Of a stretch of DNA of 64,000 bases, positions 10,601-19,104 are shown piece by piece. A program made the position numbers and the translations under genes. Positions within the stretch are counted from its first letter, which is position 1; each line of letters starts with the position of its first letter. Below the pieces are notes generated by a model that saw only the letters and a list, made by a program, of their open reading frames with translations, was not told the DNA's origin and searched no databases. Origin of the DNA: Marinilabilia rubra (GTDB lineage Bacteria; Bacteroidota; Bacteroidia; Bacteroidales; Marinilabiliaceae); NCBI RefSeq assembly GCF_003121985.1, contig NZ_QEWP01000008.1:124001-188000 (forward strand). The letters run 5' to 3'.

Positions 10601-11929
10601 GTTCATTACGGAACCTGGACTGTATCTGAATGGCAAAATTTCTACAGGGAAATATTTGGAGAGAAATTTCTCAGTGATGTTTCCGATAAAAAATTCTGGA
10701 AAAAAATATACGATGTTCCGGATGAAAAAATATGGGAAGTTAGACACACTTTACGAAAGAAATTGATGGATTTTATCCGTTATCGTCTGGAGGGTAGTAT
10801 GTCTCAGCGCCATGATTCCCCGGGGCATATTGTGGAGGTACTGGACATTTTGAATGAGGATGCTTTGACTATTGGGTTTGCACGGCGATTTGCCACATAT
10901 AAAAGAGCTCACTTACTTTTCCGCGATCTGGAACGGTTATCCGAGATTGTAAATAATTCAGATTACCCTGTTCAGTTTATTTTTGCCGGAAAAGCTCACC
11001 CTGCAGATGAAGGAGGTCAGGCCCTTATCAAACATATTGTTGAGATATCCAAGCGACCGGAATTTGTAGGCAAAATAATTTTCCTTGAAAATTACGATAT
11101 GGAACTGGCCAAAAGATTGGTCAGTGGTGTGGATGTCTGGTTAAATACACCTACAAGGCCGCTGGAAGCATCCGGAACCAGTGGGCAAAAAGCTGAGCTG
11201 AACGGTGTGCTTAATTTTAGTGTTCTTGATGGCTGGTGGTATGAAGGTTTTGAAAAGGAGGCCGGTTGGAGCCTTACTGAAAGACGCTCCTTTGAAAATC
11301 AGGATTATCAGGATGACCTGGATGCAGCTACCATTTATAGTATTCTGGAAAATGAAATTATTCCTTTGTTTTACGATGTGAATGAGAAAAGTATTCCGGA
11401 AGGCTGGGTACGCTATATCAAGAATTCTATCGCACATATTGCACCTCAGTTTACCACACGCAGGATGATTGATGATTACTTGGACAAGTTTTATAACCCT
11501 ATGTTTGAAAGACTTGAAGAGCTATGTGTTAATGAATGTGCCCTTGTCCATGAAATTGCTTCATGGAAAAGACAGGTTTCAGCGGGTTGGGACAGTGTTG
11601 AATTGGTTGAGGTTAACATGCCGGATATAGCCCGTCAGGAACTCGGTATAGGTGATGATTACATTGTTGATGTAACGCTAAACCTTAAAAAACTGGAAGG
11701 TGTTGATGTTGGTTTGGAAATGCTGATTCTGGAGTCCACCGATGAAGAGTTTCCACCCATTCTTCACAAAGAACCTTTTAAATTGATAAAGAAAGAAGGT
11801 GCAATTGTATGTTATGAGATGAAATATCAGCTCAACCTTCCGGGGTCATTTAAGTTTGGCATTCGTATGTTTCCTCGAAACAAACATTTGCCTCATCAGC
11901 AGGATTTTGGATTGGTGAGATGGTTCTGA
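7697..11929 (+). CDS. Glycogen synthase (GT3) - alpha-glucan phosphorylase (GT35) fusion
   Basis: This 1410-residue protein joins two opposing enzymes. Residues ~7-550 are a GT3 (animal/fungal-type) glycogen synthase: it opens with FETSWEVCNKTGGIHTVL, has HFNEWMTG, and carries the EX7E pair Glu439/Glu447 in YYEPWGYTPQES. Residues ~580-1300 are a short-type GT35 phosphorylase beginning RIKVLHELTRNLWWAWN, with YSGGLGILAGDYLKEASD and the pyridoxal-phosphate lysine Lys1165 in EASGTSGQKAELNG. A C-terminal beta-rich extension of ~100 residues follows. GT3 enzymes normally use UDP-glucose; the phosphorylase releases glucose-1-phosphate. Similar fusions are known in Bacteroidota. No frameshift or linker stop is seen, so the fusion is not an artefact. 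A hairpin terminator follows. Confidence 0.93.
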   Translation: MMDSFLKPDFVFETSWEVCNKTGGIHTVLASKAKTLADQFGDQLVFIGPDVWRGPHQNPEFIPDHTLFAEWQEVLKGEGLRVKTGRWNIPGTPIVFLVDFSPLVARKNEILARLWESFKLDSLSGQWDYVEPALFGYAAGMVIDSYYRFYIPDSEKVVAHFNEWMTGSGALYLRDHLLQIGTVFTTHATVVGRALAGKGALVYEHLNEYDADSKAGELNVVSKHSMEKVTAGNVDCFTTVSDITSHECARFLAREVDVVTPNGFDTSIVPSEADYQDRRNKARERLIKVTEALLGIKVSEDAFFIANSGRYEYRNKGADVFLDVLKKLNEEANSQREILAFVLIPANTYGPRKDLMGKLKKGGDKKPLPNPFLTHGLNDIGYDPIINKIQDIHLSNEASERVKLIFVPSYLNGDDGIFDIPYYDLLLGMDLTVFPSYYEPWGYTPQESVSYGVPAVTTTLAGFGLWASKHSKGIDEGVEVVPRNDKNYDQVVTNIASVVENFSQKSEEEIVTIHSKARKLGQLLEWESLIKNYYQAYDIALKEVNNRRDKFTAVKRDVRIRLVPETSAVPGWKKLVVKSRLPERIKVLHELTRNLWWAWNYKLVELFETIDPEKWEEVGKNPVQLLDKVSFDRLSELASDDQFVEKLDSIYAEFREYMDHDFTQEPRIAYFSMEYGLSNVLKIYSGGLGILAGDYLKEASDRGVKMVAVGLLYRFGYFTQTLSINGEQSANYEMQDFSQLPLEEVRGKDGQPLYVFIELPGRSLYAKVWKAQVGRVSLYLMDTDTDRNTPADRQITHQLYGGDWENRLKQEILLGLGGIRLLQALDAHVDIFHANEGHAALINVERLVNLVGQKYSFAEAMEIVRASSLFTTHTPVPAGHDKFEEDMFRVYLRHIPEKINISWEEFMDMGREHPGGKEKFSMSVLAAKTSQEMNGVSLLHGDVSKKMFQSLWRGYFPEELHVDYVTNGVHYGTWTVSEWQNFYREIFGEKFLSDVSDKKFWKKIYDVPDEKIWEVRHTLRKKLMDFIRYRLEGSMSQRHDSPGHIVEVLDILNEDALTIGFARRFATYKRAHLLFRDLERLSEIVNNSDYPVQFIFAGKAHPADEGGQALIKHIVEISKRPEFVGKIIFLENYDMELAKRLVSGVDVWLNTPTRPLEASGTSGQKAELNGVLNFSVLDGWWYEGFEKEAGWSLTERRSFENQDYQDDLDAATIYSILENEIIPLFYDVNEKSIPEGWVRYIKNSIAHIAPQFTTRRMIDDYLDKFYNPMFERLEELCVNECALVHEIASWKRQVSAGWDSVELVEVNMPDIARQELGIGDDYIVDVTLNLKKLEGVDVGLEMLILESTDEEFPPILHKEPFKLIKKEGAIVCYEMKYQLNLPGSFKFGIRMFPRNKHLPHQQDFGLVRWF

Positions 11930-11954
11930 TGTTTGATAGCACAATAAGCATATA

Positions 11955-11991
11955 AAAAACCCTGTCGGTAGTATTCCGGCAGGGTTTTTTT
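11955..11991 (+). terminator. Rho-independent terminator after the glycogen operon
   Basis: AAAACCCTGTCGG pairs with CCGGCAGGGTTTTT across a seven-base loop and ends in a T run. The A-rich left flank would let it also work for transcription from the convergent branching-enzyme side. Confidence 0.85.
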
Positions 11992-12214
11992 GATTGGGGA
12001 GTGCTGAAAAACGCATGTTTTATTACTTGTTTTAAGTAGGAGCTGCTGAAAAAGTCAAAAGGACAAAATTTACTACATCATCCGAATCTCGAAGTATTTC
12101 AATATATCTTCGATTGGGGGGCTTGTAAATTTTGCCTCTTTCTGCGCTCCCTAAGTATCCCATTAACTAATTGTTGCAAGGTTATTTTCCTGCAAACTCT
12201 AATTTCATCGCTCT

Positions 12215-12393
12215 TTTAACGTTCAATACTCCGTTATCCCGATTGTTCGGGATTGTAAAAGGCTATCAATCAATTTTTTGGAATTGCACGCACAGTCATT
12301 CTAAAGGCCTGGTAATTAGTAATATTGATTCGTCTTAAATCTTTCATCTAAAAATCTAACGATCTATTGAACGTTGCAATTGTCTTTAATTCA
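12215..12393 (+). repeat. Dispersed intergenic repeat, copy A
   Basis: This stretch aligns by eye with 51219-51413: shared runs include CAATACTCCGTT, TTCGTCTTAAATCTT, CTAAAAATCTAA and GATCTATTGAA in the same order and spacing. It contains a short palindrome (12236-12253) absent from copy B. It lies in the convergent gap between the fusion gene and glgB and has no open frame. Confidence 0.75.
12236..12253. repeat. Short palindrome inside repeat copy A
   Basis: ATCCCGA and TCGGGAT form a 7-base stem with a 4-base loop. A very similar hairpin occurs at 45315-45330, suggesting a family of small GC-rich palindromes. Confidence 0.6.
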
Positions 12394-12408
12394 CTTTCTG
12401 CTGATGCT

Positions 12409-14427
12409 TTAATGAACTCTTGGTGTTGGAATCTTCCTTAAGATTAGTCCGGTTCTGTTAGGCAGATATAGTTTTAATTGGTGGCCGTTTTTAGGATTGC
12501 CCCCTACTGGTTCCGAAAAATACAGAGGTGCTTGGTCTATTCTGTCAAACCCTCCATACTCCGGGCGGTCAGAGTTCAATAATATCTTGTATTTGCCGGG
12601 AGCCACTGGTATGCCGTAGTCTGGAAATGAGGCTGAAGGATGAAAATTGAATACCATCAGAAAATCTCCACGATTAAACACCAGTATTTTATCGCCTTCG
12701 TTGGCCAGGTTCTGATAAACCGGCAGCGGAGTTAAAACTTTTTCTTCGACAACGGTATTGATCATGGCCGTGTCAAAGGCCTTTAGCCATTCGTATTTCA
12801 GGGTTTTATCATCTGCAAGGTTCCATTGTCTCCTGGCGTATTTGTAAGACCAATTGTTGCCTTCCCTGGGGAAATCAATCCATTCGGGATGTCCAAATTC
12901 ATTGCCCATAAAGTTAAGGTAACCTCCGTTGGCGGTTGTTAACGTTACCAGGCGAATAAGTTTGTGCAAGGCTATGGCCCTGTCGATTACCAGGCTGGGG
13001 GTATCCTTGCTCATGAAGTCATACATTTCCTTATCCGCCAGTCGGAAGATAATTGTTTTATCGCCTACCAAAGCCTGATCATGCGATTCGGCATAAGAAA
13101 TGGTTCTCTCTTCCGGTCTGTGTTGTGTGAGTTCATGGAAAATTGTGCCCATGTCCCAATCTTCATCTGGTAACTCTTTGATGAGTTTTATCCAAAAATC
13201 CGGAACCCCCATTGAGAGACGAAAGTTGAATCCCAGGCCACCCTCCTCCGGTGGGGCTCCTGTTCCGGGGAATCCGCTCATTTCTTCAGCAACAGAGATG
13301 GCCTTAGGCTTGATCTTGTGAATGAGATGATTGGCAAGCATTAGGTAGACCAATGCATTCCTGTCCTGACTGCCATCAAAATAGTCGTTGTAGTTGGTAA
13401 AAGCTTTTTCTAAACCATGGTGATGATAAAGCATGCTGGTAACACCATCAAAGCGGTAACCGTCGAAGTGATATTCTTCCAACCAGAACCGGCAATTGGA
13501 AAGCAGAAATGCCTGAACCTCTTTTTTCCCGTAATCAAAGCACCTCGAATCCCAGGCAGGGTGAAACCCCCTGTCTCCGGGATAAAAATATTGATCCAGG
13601 GTTCCGTCAAAACGGCTTAAGCCTTCCTCCTCATTTTTTACAGCATGAGAGTGGACAATGTCCATGATAACCGCTATGCCTAACTCGTGGGCACGGTTTA
13701 CCAACTCTTTTAAATCTTCGGGGGTGCCAAAACGGCTGCTGGCAGCAAAGAAATTGGATACATGGTAGCCAAAACTGCCGTAGTAAGGGTGCTCCTGAAC
13801 CGCCATCAGTTGAATGACATTGTATCCGGCTTCATTAATTCTGGGCAGAATGTTATTTGTAAACTCCTTGTAGGTTCCTACCTTTTCATCTTTCTCGGCC
13901 ATTCCCACATGTGCTTCATATATGACCGGATGTTTGAATGCGGGTTGAAAATCATTATCGGTCCAGTTAAATGGTGTTTGGGGTTGCCATACCTGAGCGC
14001 TGAAGATCAGGGTTTGAGGATCTTGAATCACTCTTTTTGCATAAGCAGGGATACGATGGCCGGTCCCGAATTCCCATTCTACATATAATTTGTAAAGATC
14101 CATATGCTTCAGGGTATTTGCAGGAAAGAAAATTTCCCAAATGCCATGGTCTTTCTGCTGTAAGCGATAGGATTCCACTGGTTGCCAGTTGGAAAAATCA
14201 CCGATGAGGTGAATTTTTTTTGCATTTGGAGCCCATTCGCGGAAGACCCAACCATCTCCGTAAGGGTGCAATCCAAAGAACAGATGATTGCCTGCAAAAT
14301 TTACAATGCCATCATGACTGTCACCGAATTCGTCCAGTAAATCCTTATAATTATGGAAGGTGGCTTCAATGGCCCCCTGGTGGGGGCTCAGCCATGCATC
14401 TTTTTCAAGTAGGGATAGTTTGCTCAT
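12409..14427 (-). CDS. glgB: 1,4-alpha-glucan branching enzyme (GH13)
   Basis: The 672-residue product has an N-terminal carbohydrate-binding/CBM48 region (FREWAPNAKKIHLIGDFSNW, about residues 60-100), a GH13 barrel and a C-terminal all-beta domain. Catalytic residues are visible: Asp327 in YRFDGVTSM (nucleophile), Glu381 in VAEEMSGFPG (acid/base) and Asp450 in ESHDQALVGD. The AEEMSGFPG form resembles the eukaryotic-type branching enzymes rather than E. coli GlgB. It creates alpha-1,6 branches in glycogen. It is transcribed towards the synthase-phosphorylase operon, so it forms the converging half of the glycogen locus. The start is ATG at 14427. Confidence 0.95.
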   Translation of the reverse strand: MSKLSLLEKDAWLSPHQGAIEATFHNYKDLLDEFGDSHDGIVNFAGNHLFFGLHPYGDGWVFREWAPNAKKIHLIGDFSNWQPVESYRLQQKDHGIWEIFFPANTLKHMDLYKLYVEWEFGTGHRIPAYAKRVIQDPQTLIFSAQVWQPQTPFNWTDNDFQPAFKHPVIYEAHVGMAEKDEKVGTYKEFTNNILPRINEAGYNVIQLMAVQEHPYYGSFGYHVSNFFAASSRFGTPEDLKELVNRAHELGIAVIMDIVHSHAVKNEEEGLSRFDGTLDQYFYPGDRGFHPAWDSRCFDYGKKEVQAFLLSNCRFWLEEYHFDGYRFDGVTSMLYHHHGLEKAFTNYNDYFDGSQDRNALVYLMLANHLIHKIKPKAISVAEEMSGFPGTGAPPEEGGLGFNFRLSMGVPDFWIKLIKELPDEDWDMGTIFHELTQHRPEERTISYAESHDQALVGDKTIIFRLADKEMYDFMSKDTPSLVIDRAIALHKLIRLVTLTTANGGYLNFMGNEFGHPEWIDFPREGNNWSYKYARRQWNLADDKTLKYEWLKAFDTAMINTVVEEKVLTPLPVYQNLANEGDKILVFNRGDFLMVFNFHPSASFPDYGIPVAPGKYKILLNSDRPEYGGFDRIDQAPLYFSEPVGGNPKNGHQLKLYLPNRTGLILRKIPTPRVH

Positions 14428-14497
14428 AGTACTGGCTTTGCTCTACAATATAGCAAAAATGCAGGAAACGGAGGAGGATTTTTCCCTGTCTTTTTTG

Positions 14498-15256
14498 TTA
14501 AAAAACGCCCTTTTTCTTTAGCTCATCAATGTCCATAGGGGTATCGATAGACCAGCTTTCAAATTCTGTTTTTCGGGTGGCTATGATGTAACCATTCTCC
14601 AGCCATCTGAGCTGTTCCAAAGATTCTGCCATTTCCAGTGAAGTTGGTTTCAGGAGTGTTATTTCCCGCAAAACATCTGTGCGATAGGCGTAAAGACCAA
14701 CGTGAACCAAATAACTGTGACGGGTATGCCACTCGTCTTCAGGGATGTTTCGAACATACGGGATAGGGGACCTGCTGAAATAAAGGGCCTGGGAACTTGC
14801 ATTCAAGACAACCTTTGGTTTATTGGGATCAAAGAGCTCTTCTTTCTTTTTCAGAGGTTTAACCAAGGTGGCAATTTCTGTGTCGGCATTGTGAAAACAA
14901 GATGTGAGCCTGTCAATTTGTTCCGGTTGCACAAAGGGTTCATCTCCCTGAATGTTAACAACTACTTTGTATGATTTGCCGTGCTTTTTTTCAGCAAGAT
15001 TAAGCGCTTCTGCACATCGGTCTGTTCCACTTTGATGTTCTTCGGAAGTCATAACCGATTCACCACCAAAATCGCTCACTGCCTTAAGAATCCGTTCATC
15101 ATCTGTGGCAACAATTACATTGTTCAAAACCTTTTTGGTTTGTTCATAAACCCTTTGAATCATCTGTTTTCCACCAATGTCAGCCAGGGGTTTTCCTGGG
15201 AATCGGGTAGAACCATACCTTGCAGGTATGATACCCAGAATATCTTCATTTTTCAT
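14498..15256 (-). CDS. kdsB: 3-deoxy-manno-octulosonate cytidylyltransferase
   Basis: The 252-residue protein opens with IIPARYGSTRFPGKPL, the nucleotide-binding signature of CMP-Kdo synthetases, and contains NIQGDEPFVQPEQI and the SRSPIPYVR segment typical of KdsB. It activates Kdo with CTP for lipid A-core assembly in the cytoplasm. Length matches the family (about 250). It lies 70 bases upstream (in the transcribed sense) of glgB, but there is no functional link. This gene shows that the organism makes a Kdo-containing lipopolysaccharide. Confidence 0.95.
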   Translation of the reverse strand: MKNEDILGIIPARYGSTRFPGKPLADIGGKQMIQRVYEQTKKVLNNVIVATDDERILKAVSDFGGESVMTSEEHQSGTDRCAEALNLAEKKHGKSYKVVVNIQGDEPFVQPEQIDRLTSCFHNADTEIATLVKPLKKKEELFDPNKPKVVLNASSQALYFSRSPIPYVRNIPEDEWHTRHSYLVHVGLYAYRTDVLREITLLKPTSLEMAESLEQLRWLENGYIIATRKTEFESWSIDTPMDIDELKKKGVF

Positions 15257-15810
15257 GATCCTGTTTTTTTATAAACTAATATTACTGATTTATTAAAACA
15301 CAACTATTTGTAATACTGTTGTTTGGTTCAATTAGGTATTGTCCTGTAAAGTCTAAATTATCAGCGTCATACAAAGCGATCTGGCTTTGGTTTAAAACAG
15401 CGTGTATATAGTCAGGTAACTTAAAAAGAAACGCTGCTGATGCGAATTTGAAATTCACACCTTATTAACAATGGATTTCTTTGTGAGCCAAACAGAGCGG
15501 TAATCCATTTAAATCAGGGGTTAGAGTAAGAGTCTTATTATTCTATTCATTAATAGAAATACAAGCTCTCCTTAAGGCTTAGAAATTGAGTTGAATGGAT
15601 GGATATCGCCATATTAAACCAGATCAACAATTTTTCTTTAATTTAAGATTAAACATTAGTGTGTTGTCATCTTTTAACTCATGTGCGTTAGATGTTTGCT
15701 TATCCGGCAAACTTTCTCAAAATGCTGAATGATGACTGACCTTTCAATGGTTTTTCTTCTGCTTTCTACCGTTTTCCATTCAAACTTCTGCCTGTTATTA
15801 CAAACAAAAT

Positions 15811-15829
15811 AATCTAACGATCTATTGAA
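15811..15829 (+). repeat. Dispersed-repeat core
   Basis: AATCTAACGATCTATTGAA is identical to the core at 12353-12371 of repeat copy A. Upstream sequence (AAAATAATCTAA against CTAAAAATCTAA) is partly similar; beyond that the similarity stops. Confidence 0.6.
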
Positions 15830-16139
15830 AACAACAATGATAACAAATACTTTTAAGACAATATAAGCATTTTCTATTTTGCCATCGCCTTTGTTTGCAT
15901 TTCTTTTGGCATCTTTTGAATGGCTGTTTTTTTATGATTAAGTGCAAAGAAATCCGAGTGTGATGTGGAATAACCTTGCACTTAGGAATTTGTTGATATG
16001 ATTTAAAGTATTAAACGCTAATAAAGTAGGTGTTTTTCAGGGCTCCCTAAAAGGAATGGAGCAATACTTAAAAATAGGGTTTTGTTTTGGTAAATACCAT
16101 TTTATTGATTTGTGAAATGGAAAAACAGACAAAGAATAG

Positions 16140-16147
16140 TAACTTTG
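16140..16147 (+). promoter_or_regulatory. -7 promoter box for the sigma-54 activator
   Basis: TAACTTTG matches TAnnTTTG, 31 bases before the start codon. The extended form AATAGTAACTTTG is repeated before the PorE-like gene at 63180. No -33 TTTG at usual spacing is seen. Confidence 0.4.
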
Positions 16148-16178
16148 TCAGTTGGTACTGAAAAAATAGCAGTCGGTT

Positions 16179-17450
16179 ATGATCAATATACAACAAATCA
16201 AGCAAAGATTCGGTATTATCGGGAATTCGGAGGCCCTTACCCGTGCCATTGATGTGGCCGTGCAGGTTGCTCCTACTGATTTGTCGGTGCTCATTACCGG
16301 TGAAAGTGGAACCGGTAAAGAGTCCTTTCCTCAAATAATTCATCAGTATAGTATTCGCAAACATGGTACTTATGTGGCCGTAAACTGTGGTGCGATACCT
16401 GAAGGAACCATTGATTCAGAGCTTTTTGGCCATGAGAAGGGAGCTTTTACAGGAGCATACTCCGACCGGAAGGGGTATTTTGAAGAAGCCAATGATGGTA
16501 CCATCTTTCTGGATGAGATAGGTGAGCTGCCCCTGGCTACGCAGGTACGCTTACTTCGTGTTTTGGAAACCGGTGAATTTATGCGTGTAGGATCTTCACG
16601 TATTATAAAAACAAATGTCCGTGTTGTAGCAGCAACCAATGTCAATCTTGAAAAAGCCATTGATGAAGGGGATTTTAGAGAGGATTTGTTTTACCGGTTG
16701 AATAGTGTCCCTATTAATATACCCCCGTTAAGGGATAGGGTTGAAGATATTTACCTTTTATTTAGGAAGTTTGCATCCGATTTTGCAGATCGTTACAGAA
16801 TGCCTGCTGTTAAGCTGGATGAAAGTGCACGGGAAATGCTGGAGCGGTATAGATGGCCCGGCAATATTCGTCAGCTCAAAAATATTACAGAACAAATTTC
16901 TATTATTGAAAAGGAGAGGGTCTTAACTGCCCACGAACTAGAAAGGTATTTACCTTACCATAAAGGTGATAATTTGCCGGCTTTAATTGGGGGCCATGAG
17001 CCAACCGGAGGGACAGACTTTTCAACAGAAAGAGAAATACTTTATAAGGTGCTTTTTGATATGAAGCGCGATATGAATGATCTGAAAAAGCTTGTGCTCG
17101 AGATAATGCAGCATGGCAATGACGTTAGTACGGAAGGTGAAAACGCCGAGATTATTCAAAATCTTTATCAGGAAACAGGCGAGGATTTGCATCGTGCTGC
17201 ACCTCTGGTCAATAAGGGGGCTATGATGCCCTACAATCAGACTAAATCAGAACAAAATACTCATCACAACCATATAGAGGATACTGAAGAATTTGTTGAA
17301 GAATCGCTTTCACTGGAGGATAAAGAAGTGGAGCTGATTCAAAAAGCATTGGAGAAACATGCAGGTAAACGCAAACTTGCTGCAAAAGAATTAGGTATCT
17401 CCGAACGAACGCTTTACCGAAAAATTAAGGAACATAATATTGATGGATAA
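16179..17450 (+). CDS. Sigma-54-dependent transcriptional activator
   Basis: The 423-residue protein is an AAA+ enhancer-binding protein without an N-terminal receiver or sensor domain. The ATPase region (about residues 10-245) has Walker A GESGTGKES with Lys47, the sigma-54-contacting loop GAFTGA at residues 88-93, Walker B TIFLDEIGEL, and the WPGNIRQLKN segment. A linker of ~100 residues follows, then a Fis-type helix-turn-helix at the C-terminus (RKLAAKELGISERTLYRKIK). It remodels RNA polymerase-sigma-54 complexes. Lacking a sensor, it is probably controlled by its own level or by a partner. It is five bases from the LptE-like gene, so it heads an operon with lptE, a TPR-like gene and secG. 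Confidence 0.93.
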   Translation: MINIQQIKQRFGIIGNSEALTRAIDVAVQVAPTDLSVLITGESGTGKESFPQIIHQYSIRKHGTYVAVNCGAIPEGTIDSELFGHEKGAFTGAYSDRKGYFEEANDGTIFLDEIGELPLATQVRLLRVLETGEFMRVGSSRIIKTNVRVVAATNVNLEKAIDEGDFREDLFYRLNSVPINIPPLRDRVEDIYLLFRKFASDFADRYRMPAVKLDESAREMLERYRWPGNIRQLKNITEQISIIEKERVLTAHELERYLPYHKGDNLPALIGGHEPTGGTDFSTEREILYKVLFDMKRDMNDLKKLVLEIMQHGNDVSTEGENAEIIQNLYQETGEDLHRAAPLVNKGAMMPYNQTKSEQNTHHNHIEDTEEFVEESLSLEDKEVELIQKALEKHAGKRKLAAKELGISERTLYRKIKEHNIDG

Positions 17451-17455
17451 TAGGT

Positions 17456-17983
17456 ATGAAGTTGACCATTTTTTCTAAAAGCCTTACAATTGGGGTTGTA
17501 TTGATTGCGCTTGTGTGCATGATCCAGGGATGTAAGATTCAAATGACATTTAACGGAGCCTCCATTCCGGAGAATATTCAAACAGCATCGGTTCAGTTGT
17601 TTGATAATCGGGCAGCTTATATTAATCCGGTTCTGGCCCAGACCTTCACCGAAGGTCTTAAAGACCGCATAATTAACGGATCGAGATTAACGTTGGCAGA
17701 GGAGACCGGAGATGTTGATTTTTCGGGGGCAATAACAGGCTATGAAACCGAGCCCCTGGCGATACAAGCTGATGCAAGGGCATCTGAAACCCGCTTGACT
17801 GTGCGTGTAAATGTTCGGTATGAAAACTTCAAAGACCCTGAAAAGAGCTGGGAATCATCATTTTCCGCTTACAGGGATTTCCCTAGCGATCAGAATATCA
17901 CGGCTATTGAAGGAGAGCTGGTCGACGAAATTGTAGAAGAACTCACTGAGAATATATTTAACAAAGCCTTTGCTGACTGGTAA
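17456..17983 (+). CDS. lptE: LptE-like outer-membrane lipoprotein
   Basis: The 175-residue protein has a lipoprotein signal peptide with hydrophobic stretch and a Cys near residue 24-26 (MIQGCK), then a compact domain containing SVQLFDNRAAYINPVLAQTFTEGLKDRI and a GAITGYETEPLA segment, both typical of Bacteroidota LptE (DUF4136-like/LptE family). LptE plugs the LptD barrel that inserts lipopolysaccharide into the outer membrane. It follows the sigma-54 activator by five bases and precedes the TPR-like gene by 15. Presence of kdsB nearby fits an LPS theme but the genes are on opposite strands. Confidence 0.82.
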   Translation: MKLTIFSKSLTIGVVLIALVCMIQGCKIQMTFNGASIPENIQTASVQLFDNRAAYINPVLAQTFTEGLKDRIINGSRLTLAEETGDVDFSGAITGYETEPLAIQADARASETRLTVRVNVRYENFKDPEKSWESSFSAYRDFPSDQNITAIEGELVDEIVEELTENIFNKAFADW

Positions 17984-17998
17984 AATAGAAAACATTTT

Positions 17999-19093
17999 AT
18001 GTCCCGTATGCGTCTGATTGATCTTTTATCGCATCCACAGGAACTGGATGAAAAAACGCTAGAAATGCTCAAGGAAGCATTGGATGCCTATCCGTTTTTT
18101 CAGGCAGGAAGGATGCTTTGGATCCAAAATTTGCATAAACTGGACCACATTCGTTACAACAATGAGCTTAAACTTGGAGCTGCGTTTATTCCGGATCGTT
18201 CAAAATTATTTTTTCTCATAAATGATGTATTCTCTTCTCTTTCAGTACCTGAAGATTTATCTTATGAAGATGATTCAGAGGCTGCATCAGAACCACAAAA
18301 AGAGAAGGACGCCAATGTTGCTGCAATTAAAGATGTAAAGGATGTTGAAGAAAATCAGATTGAAGATCTTAGTGAACACTCGGAGGTCGAAAAGGAATCA
18401 GCAAACCGTTCCCTTGATGAAGGGTTGAGTGGTGTTGTAGGAGCAGATGCCAACTATTTTGAAGTGGATGACTCCATTACTTCGGCGACAGGCGAGTTAA
18501 TTGATTTCTCTTTATCTGGCGGGGAAGAGTTTGGGGTGACCGCAGACGATGATTTCGATGGGGGTGAAGAACAGCATTTTTCCGGCGAAAATGACGAGTC
18601 GGTTTCCACGCCTTCTGAATTGTTGGATTATGAGAAAGAAACTTTTTCTTCAGCCTACTCTGTTGAAGAGGAAGTGCCTCCAACACCTTTAGACTTTAAT
18701 GAAAACCATTCTTTTTCTGAATGGTTAAATCTCTTGAAAAAGCAGCCGGCCCAGGTTGCTAATGAAGAAGAGGACTCATCGGCAGAAAAAAGTGAAAAAC
18801 AGCCCAAAAAATCCGGAATGGATTTGATTGAGAGCTTTTTGAATAGCTCGGGTAGTGAAAAACGTATTTTACCCCGGGAAGAGAAAGAGGTCACTAATGA
18901 AGATTTTTCAGCCAATAGTATTACGGAAAGTGAAGATTTGATGACCGAAACACTGGCCAATATTCATATTAAGCAGGAGAGATATCAAAAAGCTATTGAG
19001 ATATTCGAGGGTTTGAGCTTGAAATATCCCGAAAAAAGTGTTTACTTTGCACGTCGTATTAAAGAAATGGAAGATCTTATTAATAATCAGTAA
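17999..19093 (+). CDS. Conserved acidic protein with C-terminal TPR-like motif
   Basis: The 364-residue protein has three parts. Residues 1-80 are a helical conserved segment (LLSHPQELDEKTLEMLKEAL, then YPFFQAGRMLWIQNLHKLD). Residues ~85-300 are strongly acidic, Ser/Glu/Asp-rich and probably disordered. Residues ~310-364 look like one tetratricopeptide helix pair (TLANIHIKQERYQKAIEIFE). There is no signal peptide. It occurs between lptE and secG, an arrangement I recognise from Bacteroidota genomes, but no function is assigned. A role as an adaptor at the inner face of the secretion machinery is only a guess from position. Confidence 0.8.
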   Translation: MSRMRLIDLLSHPQELDEKTLEMLKEALDAYPFFQAGRMLWIQNLHKLDHIRYNNELKLGAAFIPDRSKLFFLINDVFSSLSVPEDLSYEDDSEAASEPQKEKDANVAAIKDVKDVEENQIEDLSEHSEVEKESANRSLDEGLSGVVGADANYFEVDDSITSATGELIDFSLSGGEEFGVTADDDFDGGEEQHFSGENDESVSTPSELLDYEKETFSSAYSVEEEVPPTPLDFNENHSFSEWLNLLKKQPAQVANEEEDSSAEKSEKQPKKSGMDLIESFLNSSGSEKRILPREEKEVTNEDFSANSITESEDLMTETLANIHIKQERYQKAIEIFEGLSLKYPEKSVYFARRIKEMEDLINNQ

Positions 19094-19104
19094 TTAAGAA
19101 AGAT

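Larger units (their letters stand above)
15257..16178. other. 922-base intergenic region between kdsB and the sigma-54 activator
   Basis: No gene is seen on either strand. It contains a repeat core at 15811-15829, small imperfect hairpins (for example CAAAGC/GCTTTG at 15372-15389), and a -7 box just before the activator. The long divergent gap probably holds the promoters of both flanking genes. Confidence 0.5.

Noticed and set aside
12000-12214. Insertion-sequence remnant (GGAGCTGCTGAAAAAGTC at 12041)
   Set aside because: The sequence resembles the end of some insertion sequences, but no matching inverted end, target duplication or transposase fragment is visible.
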